Below are positions 26,434 to 35,668 of a stretch of 64,000 nucleotides of DNA, one piece after another. The number at the start of each line of letters is the position of its first letter. Positions within the stretch are counted from its first letter, which is position 1. The notes beneath the pieces are model-generated. The model searched no databases, was not told the DNA's origin, and saw only the letters and a list, made by a program, of their open reading frames with translations. The translations under genes and the position numbers were made by a program. The DNA is from Empedobacter brevis_A (GTDB lineage: Bacteria > Bacteroidota > Bacteroidia > Flavobacteriales > Weeksellaceae), in NCBI RefSeq assembly GCF_965118635.1, contig NZ_CBCPHV010000003.1:62001-126000 (forward strand). The letters run 5' to 3'.

Positions 26434-27684
26434 TTAAAATGAAACAGCCGCATTTGTTGTGTTGATAAAAATAAGCCCATCAAAATATTGACTCAATTTT
26501 ATTTCTTTTGTAATCATTTGTTTTTCTTCGACTGGATTAACTACTTTATATCCATAAAAACGCATTTTTAATTCTTTATCATAACTCGAATCATAGTTTT
26601 CTTGGAAGTTAATAAAAAAGTTTTGCAATGGATTTTTACTCATTTTTTGTTCCCATGAATTATCTAAAATAGCTAATAAGTTGTATGGTTTCATTACGTT
26701 ATTTTTTGTGACAACATTATCCGTCATGGCGTTATATGTACCTTGTGCAGTAAATGTTGCCAATGCATAATAGTTGTTGGTATATTGTTTTTTTAGATAT
26801 CCGCCCATTCCTTCGATCAAAGTTGGTTGTAAGGCAATATGTCCATTATGTGCATAAACAATAACTTTTTGATTCATTTCTGACTGAATTTTTTGAATCA
26901 TTTCGCTCATAGCAAAATCTCTCGAAAAGTCATAGTTTTCTTTGCTTGCTTCATAAAAATTTTGAAAACCAAGTTGTAAATTATACGTTGCGATTTTAGA
27001 ATTTACGTTCAAGTTAGCGGAATAAATACTGTCTAATTTTTTTGTTAACAAATAGCCGTCAACACCATTTTTAATTAGATTTTTCATATCAACATTGTAT
27101 TCAACATTGTTACTTTGGCTCCAAGCTTCGTCAATTGTTTTTGCTTTAGAACTAATTTCACGAACTAGATTTGCATAATTTTTATCTTGAATCAATTGAT
27201 CTTTTTCTAAAACAACTGTGCTATTATTCAGGAAATTTATGTCGAAACCAGTTAAAATAATTTTATCTTGATTTTTTGCATTATATTTTCTTACCCAAGT
27301 AAACAATTCTTCAATTTCTTTTGTTTGCCAAATCGAAAGAATATTTTCTTTTATGATTGACCGAATATTTTTAGTCGAATTAATTTCTTGATTCAAAATA
27401 GACATATCTCCAAAAGCAGTTTCAAAAGCGATAACTCTAAAATTATGTTTTTGAATTAATTCCTTAGAAATCTGATTTCGAATAAAGTTAAATTCTTTGG
27501 TCCCGTGAGTGCCTTCTCCTAATGCTACAATAGTTTTGTTTTTTGTGGCGTCAATAATTGGTTGGATAGATTTAAATTGTTCTGATTTTGGATTAAATTT
27601 AAGTGGATATTCGTTGGTTTTAGATTGGGAATATGCTATTGTTGTCAGAAAAGAAAAACATGCAATAAAAAGTTTATTTTTCAT
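26434..27684 (-). CDS. Erythromycin-esterase family protein, secreted
   Basis: 416 residues from the ATG at 27684, with a Sec signal peptide (TTIAYSQ). The EreA/B fold signatures are present: VALGEGTHGTKEFNFIR with the catalytic-type His, VIAFETAFGD, and VIYAHNGHIAL carrying a second His. True Ere enzymes open macrolide rings, but this large family has many chromosomal members of unknown activity, so resistance should not be assumed. Export to the periplasm is unusual for a macrolide esterase. It stands alone between terminators. Confidence 0.82.
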   Translation of the reverse strand: MKNKLFIACFSFLTTIAYSQSKTNEYPLKFNPKSEQFKSIQPIIDATKNKTIVALGEGTHGTKEFNFIRNQISKELIQKHNFRVIAFETAFGDMSILNQEINSTKNIRSIIKENILSIWQTKEIEELFTWVRKYNAKNQDKIILTGFDINFLNNSTVVLEKDQLIQDKNYANLVREISSKAKTIDEAWSQSNNVEYNVDMKNLIKNGVDGYLLTKKLDSIYSANLNVNSKIATYNLQLGFQNFYEASKENYDFSRDFAMSEMIQKIQSEMNQKVIVYAHNGHIALQPTLIEGMGGYLKKQYTNNYYALATFTAQGTYNAMTDNVVTKNNVMKPYNLLAILDNSWEQKMSKNPLQNFFINFQENYDSSYDKELKMRFYGYKVVNPVEEKQMITKEIKLSQYFDGLIFINTTNAAVSF

Positions 27685-27736
27685 AATGGTTTTTATTATA
27701 AGACTACAATATAATGAAAAGGTTACAGAATAATAC

Positions 27737-27768
27737 AAAAAAAGCAGCTCTTCTCAGAACTGCTTTTG
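27737..27768 (-). terminator. Terminator after ribB
   Basis: AAAAGCAG/CTGCTTTT stem just beyond the ribB stop, with T run on the minus strand. Confidence 0.6.
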
Positions 27769-27788
27769 TATATCGGATAAATTATTTA

Positions 27789-28913
27789 TTACAATGTAGT
27801 ACATTTCACTATTTCCAAACCATATTGTGTTGTATGCGGTTCTTCTAGAGTGCGCGTAATCAAATTCATTTTTTGAATGCCTAAATCCTTGATGATTTGC
27901 GAACCAATTCCGTGATCTTTTTCATCGGCAGGTAAAACACCCGATTTAGATTTTCCTTCAGAAAAACTTTTGAAAATCTCTAATTTTTGTTCAATCAATT
28001 CAGAATTCTGAATGTTATTAATAAAAATAACAACTCCTTTTTCTTCTTCATTAATGATGTTCATTGTTTTTTCTAACAATGGTGTTTCTCCGTTTTGCAA
28101 AGCACTGAATAAGTCATAATAACTATTTGTAGATTTTACACGAACAGGAACAACATCATCTTTTGTCCATTTTCCTTTTTTCAAAGCAAAGTGAATTTGA
28201 TTATTTGTTGTTTGTTGATAGGCTATTAATTCATATTCACCAAATCTTGTTTTTGCAGGAAATTGATCGATACGTTTTACCAATGATTCGTTTTCTAATC
28301 GATAAGCAATCAGATCTTCAATTGAAACAATTTTAAGATCAAATTTTTTGGCAATTTCCAATAATTCTGGTAGGCGAGCCATTTCTCCATCTTCTTTCAA
28401 GATTTCAACAATACATCCTGCAGGATAATGTCCTGCCATGCGAGCCAAATCAACAGCAGCTTCTGTATGTCCCATACGAACTAAAACTCCACCATCTTTA
28501 GCAATCAATGGGAAAATATGTCCTGGCTTTCCTAAATCATCTGGATTTGTATTTTCATCAATTAAAGCTTGAATAGTTTTAGAACGATCCGAAGCTGAAA
28601 TTCCTGTTGTACATCCATGACCTTGTAAATCTACAGAAACCGTAAAATTAGTTTCGTAAATTGCTGTATTGTGTCCTACCATAAGATCTAAGCCTAACGC
28701 TTTACATCTTTGTTGAGTAAGTGGTGTACAAACCAATCCGCGTCCATGCGTTACCATAAAGTTGATTACTTCTGGTGTAGCAAATTCTGCGATACATAAG
28801 AAATCTCCTTCATTTTCACGATCTTCATCGTCAACTACAATGATAACTTTTCCTTGTTTTAAATCTTCTAAAGCTTCTTCAATTGTGTTTAATTGAGATG
28901 ATCTATTTTCCAT
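27789..28913 (-). CDS. ribB: 3,4-dihydroxy-2-butanone-4-phosphate synthase with a degenerate GTP cyclohydrolase II domain
   Basis: 374 residues. The N-terminal RibB domain (1-205) is intact: VVDDEDRENEGDF, THGRGLVC, HTEAAVDLARMAG and YPAGCIVEI make the ribulose-5-phosphate site that gives the four-carbon unit of riboflavin. The C-terminal part has the shape of RibA (end motif KDHGIGSQIIKDLGI), but the zinc-binding cysteine cluster is missing; the equivalent stretch reads VRVKSTNSYYDLFSAL. The second domain is thus probably not a cyclohydrolase. Last gene of the ftsK-lolA-lptF-ribB operon. Confidence 0.9.
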   Translation of the reverse strand: MENRSSQLNTIEEALEDLKQGKVIIVVDDEDRENEGDFLCIAEFATPEVINFMVTHGRGLVCTPLTQQRCKALGLDLMVGHNTAIYETNFTVSVDLQGHGCTTGISASDRSKTIQALIDENTNPDDLGKPGHIFPLIAKDGGVLVRMGHTEAAVDLARMAGHYPAGCIVEILKEDGEMARLPELLEIAKKFDLKIVSIEDLIAYRLENESLVKRIDQFPAKTRFGEYELIAYQQTTNNQIHFALKKGKWTKDDVVPVRVKSTNSYYDLFSALQNGETPLLEKTMNIINEEEKGVVIFINNIQNSELIEQKLEIFKSFSEGKSKSGVLPADEKDHGIGSQIIKDLGIQKMNLITRTLEEPHTTQYGLEIVKCTTL

Positions 28914-28922
28914 TGTTTTATG

Positions 28923-30383
28923 TTATTGGTAACGAGAATGCTCCTCGCTTTTGTTTGTTTTCTTAAATTTATTAAAGTATTTTACAATTGGATCAACGTA
29001 AATACTGACATCAAATAATCCCGAATCCTGATTAGCTTTGTAACTAAACAAAATAGAGAAAGGTAGCGCAATGATATTTGCTGCCCAAGCTGCAAAAGTT
29101 GGTTCTAATTTACCATTCTTTGCCATGTTTTCTGCAGAGAAATTAAGAATAAAATAAATTACGAAAATGATAATTGAAATGACAACTGGCATTCCAATTC
29201 CTCCTTTTTTTACAATTGCTCCTAAAGAAGATCCAATTAAAAAGAAAATAATACAAGTTACAGCATACGAGAAATTTCGATGGTAATGAATATTTATTTT
29301 CGAATATAATTTTTCTTTATTAATAATTTCTTGTTCAGAGAATGTTATATTTTCTTGATCACGATTCACCATTTGTATTGCTTGATTAAGCACTTGATCT
29401 TGTTGCTCGCGACTATATTCTTTCAAATCAAAAACCATATTAGTTTTTACAGAATCTATTTGTTTTACCTTAGAAGAATAGTAAAAATTCTGATTAAATG
29501 TGTTGGTTTTTAAATCTTTATAATATTTTTTGTAGTTAGTATTTAAGGAATCAATAAGATGTCTTAAACCTTTTCCATCCAAGTATTTGTAAGAGTTTCC
29601 TGGATCTTCGTCTTTTCCTGAATTTAAAATATCAGTAATGTCAATATAATAGTTTAATGTATCAAATTTCGTGTATTGATTTTCTTGACGTTTACGTTGA
29701 TCAAAGTTTTTATCTTTTACATTGTCTGTATAAGCAATTCCATCAAAAAGTTCCATTTTTAGGTAATGATTATCATTCTTGTCAGGAGCAAGATTTCCTT
29801 TCTTTGCAATGATTGTCATTGTATTGTCGTTAAAAGTTGCATTTTGATGAACAAAAACATCTTCTAACTTTTCTGAATTTTCTCCAGAAACTTTGTTGAT
29901 TTTCATTTGAAAACCTGGAACTGTTTCAATAAAAACACCTTCTTTCATACTTACAGTTGGTTTGGTTTGTAAGATGTTGAAGTACATTGTTCGTGCTTTT
30001 TGTTGAGAATAAGGCATTACTTTATCTCCAAAAAAATACAATCCAATAGACATTAATAAGATTAATGTAAACAAAGGTGCAAGTATTCTGGTAAGAGAAA
30101 TTCCAGATGCTTTCATTGCAGCTAATTCATAGCGTTCTCCAAAACCTCCCATTGTCATAATCGACCCTAAAAGAATTGTAAGAGGCAATACAAGTTGAAT
30201 AACATTGATTCCTAACCAAAAAAGTAATTCTGTAATAGTGTACCATTCTAAACCTTTACCAACAAATTTTTCCATTTGTTGCCATGCAAATTGCACGATA
30301 AAGATGAAAAATAGAACACTAAATATGAAAAAAAATGGGCCTAAAAAGGTCTTAATTAGATACCAGTCAAGTTTTTTTAACAT
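28923..30383 (-). CDS. LptF/LptG family permease
   Basis: 486 residues: three N-terminal and three C-terminal membrane segments around a large periplasmic domain (about 130-360), the YjgP/YjgQ layout. These proteins form the inner-membrane part of the ABC machine that extracts lipopolysaccharide for transport to the outer membrane. Motifs include PLTILLGSIMTMGGFGERYELAAMKASG near the coupling helix. The start is three bases after the lolA stop. F or G cannot be told apart here. Confidence 0.92.
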   Translation of the reverse strand: MLKKLDWYLIKTFLGPFFFIFSVLFFIFIVQFAWQQMEKFVGKGLEWYTITELLFWLGINVIQLVLPLTILLGSIMTMGGFGERYELAAMKASGISLTRILAPLFTLILLMSIGLYFFGDKVMPYSQQKARTMYFNILQTKPTVSMKEGVFIETVPGFQMKINKVSGENSEKLEDVFVHQNATFNDNTMTIIAKKGNLAPDKNDNHYLKMELFDGIAYTDNVKDKNFDQRKRQENQYTKFDTLNYYIDITDILNSGKDEDPGNSYKYLDGKGLRHLIDSLNTNYKKYYKDLKTNTFNQNFYYSSKVKQIDSVKTNMVFDLKEYSREQQDQVLNQAIQMVNRDQENITFSEQEIINKEKLYSKINIHYHRNFSYAVTCIIFFLIGSSLGAIVKKGGIGMPVVISIIIFVIYFILNFSAENMAKNGKLEPTFAAWAANIIALPFSILFSYKANQDSGLFDVSIYVDPIVKYFNKFKKTNKSEEHSRYQ

Positions 30384-30386
30384 TGA

Positions 30387-31016
30387 TTATAATTGAGTAA
30401 TCATATAGCCTTGCGACTTATATTTCTTTTGGTCAAAGTTAAAGTAACTTTTGTGAATAAGTAAATTTTGAACGTAATCTTTTACAACGATTGATGTTGT
30501 ATCGCCATTTTTAGCATATTCTTTATAATCATAAATTTCATTATTCGCTGTATTTACTCCTAAGAGCGAATATTTGATTGATGAAGTTTTTGTAGGCGTT
30601 AATTTTATATATTGAATTGTTTTTCCTCCAATTGTTTTCTTATCTGTTAATGCATAGCTAAAATCTGTACGATAAGTATTCAGAACTTTAGTTGGCGTTA
30701 AGAAATCATCTGTGTTAGATGCATCAGAAATAGTGACTTCTTTATCATCTTTTGCAATTGTATATAATTTAGTTCCTGTAAAAATTTGATTAATGTCTCC
30801 TACATTCAAATTGAATTTTTGTTTCATCGAAAAAACTTCACCCGAACGATTTGTTGCTTTTCCGTTAGCATTATGGCTAAAATCAAATTTGATGTAATAT
30901 GAGTTTGCGTTGGTATATTTTGCGTAAACTTTGTCTAATATTTGTTTTGCTGATTGAGCATTTAAAGTTCCAACCCCTACTAATAAGAGTATGAAAGAAT
31001 AGATTATCTTTTTCAT
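30387..31016 (-). CDS. lolA: LolA-like outer-membrane lipoprotein carrier protein
   Basis: 209 residues with a Sec signal peptide (GTLNAQ) and a LolA/LolB-type beta half-barrel: AKQILDKVYAKYTNANSYYIKF, then MKQKFNLNV and the Tyr/Thr-rich strands. It should carry lipoproteins across the periplasm. Fixed position between ftsK and an LptF-type permease, a common order in Bacteroidota, supports the call. Confidence 0.85.
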   Translation of the reverse strand: MKKIIYSFILLLVGVGTLNAQSAKQILDKVYAKYTNANSYYIKFDFSHNANGKATNRSGEVFSMKQKFNLNVGDINQIFTGTKLYTIAKDDKEVTISDASNTDDFLTPTKVLNTYRTDFSYALTDKKTIGGKTIQYIKLTPTKTSSIKYSLLGVNTANNEIYDYKEYAKNGDTTSIVVKDYVQNLLIHKSYFNFDQKKYKSQGYMITQL

Positions 31017-31049
31017 ACAATTTAATTTTCTATTTGTTTTTTATAAATT

Positions 31050-33617
31050 TTAGTTCAAATTATTCAACAACTGTTCCAAACTCATGTCGTCTTGTATCAG
31101 TACTTGTCTAGCTTTGCTTCCTTCAAAGGGACCAACAATTCCAGCAGCTTCTAATTGATCAATCAAACGTCCGGCGCGGTTATATCCTAATTTTAATTTT
31201 CGTTGTAATAAAGACGCAGAACCTTGTTGATTCATTACAATTAATCGTGCAGCATCTTCAAATAAAACATCGCGATCCGATAAATCTATATCTAAAGAAG
31301 ATCCACCTTCTTCGCCAACATATTCAGGTAAATGCATAGCATCTGGATAACCACGTTGTTCACCAATGAATTCTGTGATTTTATCTACTTCAGGCGTATC
31401 GACAAAAGCACATTGCAAACGAATTAATTCGTTTCCTGTTGTATATAACATGTCACCTTTTCCTATTAATTGATCTGCTCCTGGAGAATCTAAAATTGTT
31501 CTTGAATCGATTTTAGATGTTACACGGAAAGCAACACGACCAGGGAAATTGGCTTTAATTGTTCCTGTAATTACATTGACAGAAGGACGTTGAGTTGCAA
31601 CAATTAAATGAATACCAACGGCACGAGCTAATTGTGCTAAACGTGCAATAGGTAGCTCAACTTCTTTTCCAGCTGTCATAATCAAGTCAGCAAACTCATC
31701 TACAATTAATACAATATATGGTAAAAAACGATGTCCAGCTTCTGGGTTTAATTTTCTTTGTTTGAATTTTTCATTGTATTCTTTGATGTTTCGAACGAAA
31801 GCATTTTTCAATAATTCGTAACGATCATCCATTTCAATACAAAGCGAATTCAATGTGTTAATAACTTTCGTATTATCCGTGATAATTGCTTCTTCAGCGT
31901 CTGGTAATTTCGCTAAGTAATGACGTTCTATTTTAGAATATAAAGTAAGCTCAACTTTTTTAGGATCGACCATTACAAACTTTAATTCAGAAGGATGTTT
32001 TTTATAAATTAATGAAGCGATAATTGCATTCAATCCTACAGATTTACCTTGTCCAGTTGCACCAGCCATTAATAAGTGAGGCATTTTTGCTAAATCGGCA
32101 ACAAAAGTTTCATTTGTAATTGTTTTCCCAAAAGCAATTGGCAATTCCATATCAGAATTCTGAAATTTTTGTGAAGCTATTACAGAATGCATCGAAACCA
32201 TCGATGGATTAGAATTTGGAACCTCAATACCAATAGTTCCTTTTCCTGGAATTGGCGCAATAATACGAATACCAAGAGCAGCTAAACTTAACGCAATATC
32301 ATCTTCAAGATTTTTGATTTTAGAAATACGAACTCCAGCTTGTGGAACAATTTCATAAAGCGTTACAGTTGGTCCAATGGTAGCTGTAATTTGTGAAATA
32401 CCGATTCCGTAGTTGCCTAAAGTTTCGATAATTTTATTTTTGTTCGATTCTAATTCTTTTTGATCAATTAAGGTATTTCCATTATCGTACTTTCTCAATA
32501 AAGAAATTGGAGGAAATTGATAATTTGGTAAATCTAAACGTTGATTATATTCACCTTGTTCCTGAACCAATCGAGCAGAAGTTGCTTCAAATTCTTCTTC
32601 TTCATCGATTTGTTGAACTTTTAATTCTAAATTATTTCCAGGTTGTTCTTCTGCCGAATTTATTTCAGGAATAATTTCGATTTCTTCAAAAGTTGGAGCA
32701 AAATCAATTTCATTATTTTCTTCTTCAACTTCTTCTTCAATATCTTCAACGACCAATTCAGTTATATTGAAAGGAGTTTCTTCAACCTGAATTTCCTCTT
32801 GTGGTTGATTGATCGTAAATTCTTGATGAAACGATTCGTTCGGATTCACTTTATGCGATTTAATTGCTTCTTTTTCATAATTTTCAATTAAATCTACTTC
32901 TTCAATCAAATCTATTTCTTGTTGTTTTTCAGCTTCTTGATTGAATTTATTTATCTTTTCTTGTTCTTCTTTTTCTTTGCGTTGTCTTAATTGAATTTGC
33001 TCTTTTTTGATTCGCTCTTGTTCTTTTTCAATTCGTATAAGCTCTTTTTGTTTTGCACGTTCTTCCATTTTTGCTTGGAAAGATTCATACGTCATTCTAA
33101 AATGAATCACACAATAGATTAATAAACTAACAAAAAGCAATAAAATAACGCCCCATTTACCGATAAAGCTATTTAGGAAATCATTTATTTCAAAACCCAT
33201 TACGCCAGAAAGCATATGCTGAGTTGGTAAAATACAACCAAAGAAAATTGGTAACCAAATCATGAAGAAAATACTTTGATAAAGCGTTGTAAAAGGTTTG
33301 ATTTTTTTCCAATTTGTAGCAACTTTAATTCCTAAAAGAACAAAGAAAATTGGAACAAAAAATGAAACAATTCCTATTCCTTGCAAAATGAAAGTTTCTC
33401 CTAACAATGCGCCAAACTTCCCGAAAATATTTTCTGCAGTTTGACTTTTGTCTAATAAATCAGAAATTTGACTCTGATCCATAAAACCATTAAAGAAATA
33501 AGAGATAAACGAAGCTAATAGTAATAAACCAATTACTAAGAACAGAATACCTACAATTGTTTTTATGATTTGTTTTTTAGAAGTTTTTGGTACTTCTTGC
33601 GTGTTTTTTATAGCCAT
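31050..33617 (-). CDS. ftsK: FtsK/SpoIIIE DNA translocase
   Basis: 855 residues. Four N-terminal membrane segments (about 20-175) anchor it at the septum; a Glu/Lys-rich linker (about 185-350) follows; then the RecA-like motor with Walker A GATGQGKSVG near 519, Walker B LIVDEFADLI, and RPSVNVITGTIKANFPGRVAF; the C-terminal winged-helix gamma domain (GSASLLQRKLKLGYNRAGRLIDQLE) reads polar KOPS-type DNA sites. It pumps chromosome ends during division and activates XerCD, and xerD is present in this window. Confidence 0.97.
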   Translation of the reverse strand: MAIKNTQEVPKTSKKQIIKTIVGILFLVIGLLLLASFISYFFNGFMDQSQISDLLDKSQTAENIFGKFGALLGETFILQGIGIVSFFVPIFFVLLGIKVATNWKKIKPFTTLYQSIFFMIWLPIFFGCILPTQHMLSGVMGFEINDFLNSFIGKWGVILLLFVSLLIYCVIHFRMTYESFQAKMEERAKQKELIRIEKEQERIKKEQIQLRQRKEKEEQEKINKFNQEAEKQQEIDLIEEVDLIENYEKEAIKSHKVNPNESFHQEFTINQPQEEIQVEETPFNITELVVEDIEEEVEEENNEIDFAPTFEEIEIIPEINSAEEQPGNNLELKVQQIDEEEEFEATSARLVQEQGEYNQRLDLPNYQFPPISLLRKYDNGNTLIDQKELESNKNKIIETLGNYGIGISQITATIGPTVTLYEIVPQAGVRISKIKNLEDDIALSLAALGIRIIAPIPGKGTIGIEVPNSNPSMVSMHSVIASQKFQNSDMELPIAFGKTITNETFVADLAKMPHLLMAGATGQGKSVGLNAIIASLIYKKHPSELKFVMVDPKKVELTLYSKIERHYLAKLPDAEEAIITDNTKVINTLNSLCIEMDDRYELLKNAFVRNIKEYNEKFKQRKLNPEAGHRFLPYIVLIVDEFADLIMTAGKEVELPIARLAQLARAVGIHLIVATQRPSVNVITGTIKANFPGRVAFRVTSKIDSRTILDSPGADQLIGKGDMLYTTGNELIRLQCAFVDTPEVDKITEFIGEQRGYPDAMHLPEYVGEEGGSSLDIDLSDRDVLFEDAARLIVMNQQGSASLLQRKLKLGYNRAGRLIDQLEAAGIVGPFEGSKARQVLIQDDMSLEQLLNNLN

Positions 33618-33640
33618 TTTTAAGGTTGAGTATATTGAGG

Positions 33641-33648
33641 CAAAAATA
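33641..33648 (-). promoter_or_regulatory. Minus-strand -7 box of the ftsK operon
   Basis: TATTTTTG on the minus strand, about 24 bases before the ftsK start. Confidence 0.5.
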
Positions 33649-33882
33649 ATAAATCTTGATAGACGAATCTAACGAAAAGTGTTTAAATTTATTAAAATCA
33701 TAATCAAATGTTACTCAATTTGCTATCTATTTTAGATTTTTATAGGAAATGAAGTATAAAAAAGCTTGTTGTTAAATTAAATATTTTTTTGAATTGTTTG
33801 TAATTATACATTTTAGAAAGCTTAAAAACTAATATTAAGTGTTGAGTTTTGAAAGAATTTTTTATTAGAAATTTAAAACTAT

Positions 33883-33890
33883 TATATTTG
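33883..33890 (+). promoter_or_regulatory. -7 box of dnaX
   Basis: TATATTTG followed by CA; the box ends seven bases before the dnaX ATG, so the leader would be only a few bases long. Confidence 0.5.
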
Positions 33891-33897
33891 CATTTGT

Positions 33898-34986
33898 ATG
33901 GAAAATTTTGTTGTTTCAGCTAGAAAATATCGCCCGTTAAATTTTGAAGATGTTGTAGGACAAGCGTCTATTACAAATACATTAGAACAAGCGATAAAAT
34001 CAAATCAATTGCCACAAGCTCTTTTGTTTTGTGGGCCAAGAGGTGTTGGAAAAACAACATGTGCTCGAATTTTAGCGCGTAAAATCAACGAAGAAAATGG
34101 CGTTGAAGGTGATCAAGATTTTGCTTTCAATATTTTTGAGTTAGATGCAGCGTCAAACAATTCGGTTGATGATATTCGAAATTTAATCGATCAAGTACGT
34201 ATTGTTCCACAAATAGGAAAATATCGTGTTTACATTATTGATGAGGTTCATATGTTATCAACAGCAGCTTTCAATGCTTTTCTTAAAACATTGGAAGAAC
34301 CACCTGCACATGCGATTTTTATTTTAGCAACTACAGAAAAACATAAAATTATTCCTACGATTCTTTCCCGTTGTCAGATTTATGATTTCAAAAGAATTGG
34401 AGTTGAAGATATCAAAGGACATCTAAAAAATGTTGCAGAAAAAGAACATGTAGCTTTTGAAGATGATGCATTGTATTTAATTGCTCAAAAGGCAGATGGA
34501 GCTTTGCGCGATTCGTTGTCAATCTTTGATAGAATGGTAACTTTTACAAACAAAAAATTGACTTATTCTGCAGTTGCAGAAAACTTGAATGTATTAGATT
34601 ACGATTATTATTTCAAGATGACAGATGCATGTTTGGAAAATGATATTCCACAAGCAATGTTACAATTGAATGAAATTTTGGATAAAGGTTTCGATGCACA
34701 TATTTTTATTAGTGGATTAGGAGCTCATTTTCGAGATTTATTAATGGCGAAAACTGCTAATACAGTTAGTTTGTTGGAAGTTGGAGAGCGTATAAAAGAA
34801 AAATATTTGGAACATGCACAAAAATGTACGCCAATGTTTTTGTTTGGTGCGATTGAAATTTGTAATGAAGCTGACTTGAATTATAAATCCAGCAAAAATC
34901 CACGTTTAACAGTTGAAATTGCATTAATGCAGTTAGCTTCTTTAACAGTAGAAGAAAACGGACTTAAAAAAAAAAGTATAGGATAG
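33898..34986 (+). CDS. dnaX: DNA polymerase III gamma subunit frame (clamp loader ATPase)
   Basis: 362 residues covering the full AAA+ part: Walker A GPRGVGKTT near 46, YIIDEVHMLS, the ATEKHKIIPTILSRC sensor 1 region and domain III. The four-cysteine zinc module found in E. coli DnaX between Walker A and the DAASNN motif is absent, as in other flavobacteria. The frame stops soon after a run of ten A. The tau part continues in the -1 frame, so this product would be gamma if slippage occurs. Confidence 0.93.
   Translation: MENFVVSARKYRPLNFEDVVGQASITNTLEQAIKSNQLPQALLFCGPRGVGKTTCARILARKINEENGVEGDQDFAFNIFELDAASNNSVDDIRNLIDQVRIVPQIGKYRVYIIDEVHMLSTAAFNAFLKTLEEPPAHAIFILATTEKHKIIPTILSRCQIYDFKRIGVEDIKGHLKNVAEKEHVAFEDDALYLIAQKADGALRDSLSIFDRMVTFTNKKLTYSAVAENLNVLDYDYYFKMTDACLENDIPQAMLQLNEILDKGFDAHIFISGLGAHFRDLLMAKTANTVSLLEVGERIKEKYLEHAQKCTPMFLFGAIEICNEADLNYKSSKNPRLTVEIALMQLASLTVEENGLKKKSIG
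34966..34976 (+). promoter_or_regulatory. A10G slippery run joining the gamma and tau frames
   Basis: Ten A then G, containing an A AAA AAA heptamer in the zero frame. A -1 slip leads without a stop into the tau frame; without slippage, a TAG follows after three codons. Similar dnaX sites are known in E. coli (ribosomal) and Thermus (transcriptional). Confidence 0.65.
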
Positions 34987-35627
34987 TTCCGCCAACATTT
35001 TATTTGTCTGAACAACAACCTTCTAAAATTGAAGTCCCTCAAGTTCAGCAAAGTAATTCTATTCAACAAAACGGACAAGCTTTACCACAAACAAATACGC
35101 AACAAGTTAAAACTTCGATTTCAGAAGAAGTCAAAGAATATGCACGAGCAGCAAAACCGATAAAAACGAATAGAAATTCTTCGTTTAGTCTTAAAATGGC
35201 TTTGCCAGGAGCAAAAGTGGAAGAAGATCAAGAAGAGATTTTACGAAATGATTTGCCTCGAGAAAAATTTACCTTGGATCAAGTAAAAGATGGTTGGAAG
35301 AGATTTTTGGATCGCTTAAAAATAGAACACAATATTCCATCATACAATGCTTTGATGACGACAAATCTTGATTTGGTAGATGATGAAATTATTTTCGAAT
35401 TTACTTCTCATTCATCTAAACAAGAGTTTGAAGAATATAAGGATAGAATTAGAAATAGTTTAAGAGTTTTTCTTAAAAATCACTATTTTAGTATTCAAAT
35501 TAAGTTTTCAGAGAAGGAGGCAGAGAATCATATATTATCTAATAAAGAAAAATTTGATAAATTATTAGACAAAAATCCGATTTTGTTAAAATTAAAAGAA
35601 GAATTTGGGTTAGATTTGTATGATTAA
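34974..35627 (+). CDS. dnaX: DNA polymerase III tau C-terminal part (-1 frame of dnaX)
   Basis: 217 residues read from the slip site. A polar Gln/Ser/Pro-rich linker is followed by a conserved C-terminal domain of about 110 residues (KDGWKRFLDRLK, NPILLKLKEEFGLDL) that closes flavobacterial DnaX proteins and should contact the polymerase or helicase. A separate start at the TTG at 35004 is possible but has no promoter or other support. The joined tau would be about 576 residues. A sequencing undercount of the A run is the main alternative. Confidence 0.85.
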   Translation, partial: KYRIVPPTFYLSEQQPSKIEVPQVQQSNSIQQNGQALPQTNTQQVKTSISEEVKEYARAAKPIKTNRNSSFSLKMALPGAKVEEDQEEILRNDLPREKFTLDQVKDGWKRFLDRLKIEHNIPSYNALMTTNLDLVDDEIIFEFTSHSSKQEFEEYKDRIRNSLRVFLKNHYFSIQIKFSEKEAENHILSNKEKFDKLLDKNPILLKLKEEFGLDLYD

Positions 35628-35668
35628 TGAAAGTTTCTTATTAAACTTGCAATAAATTTTTATAAATA

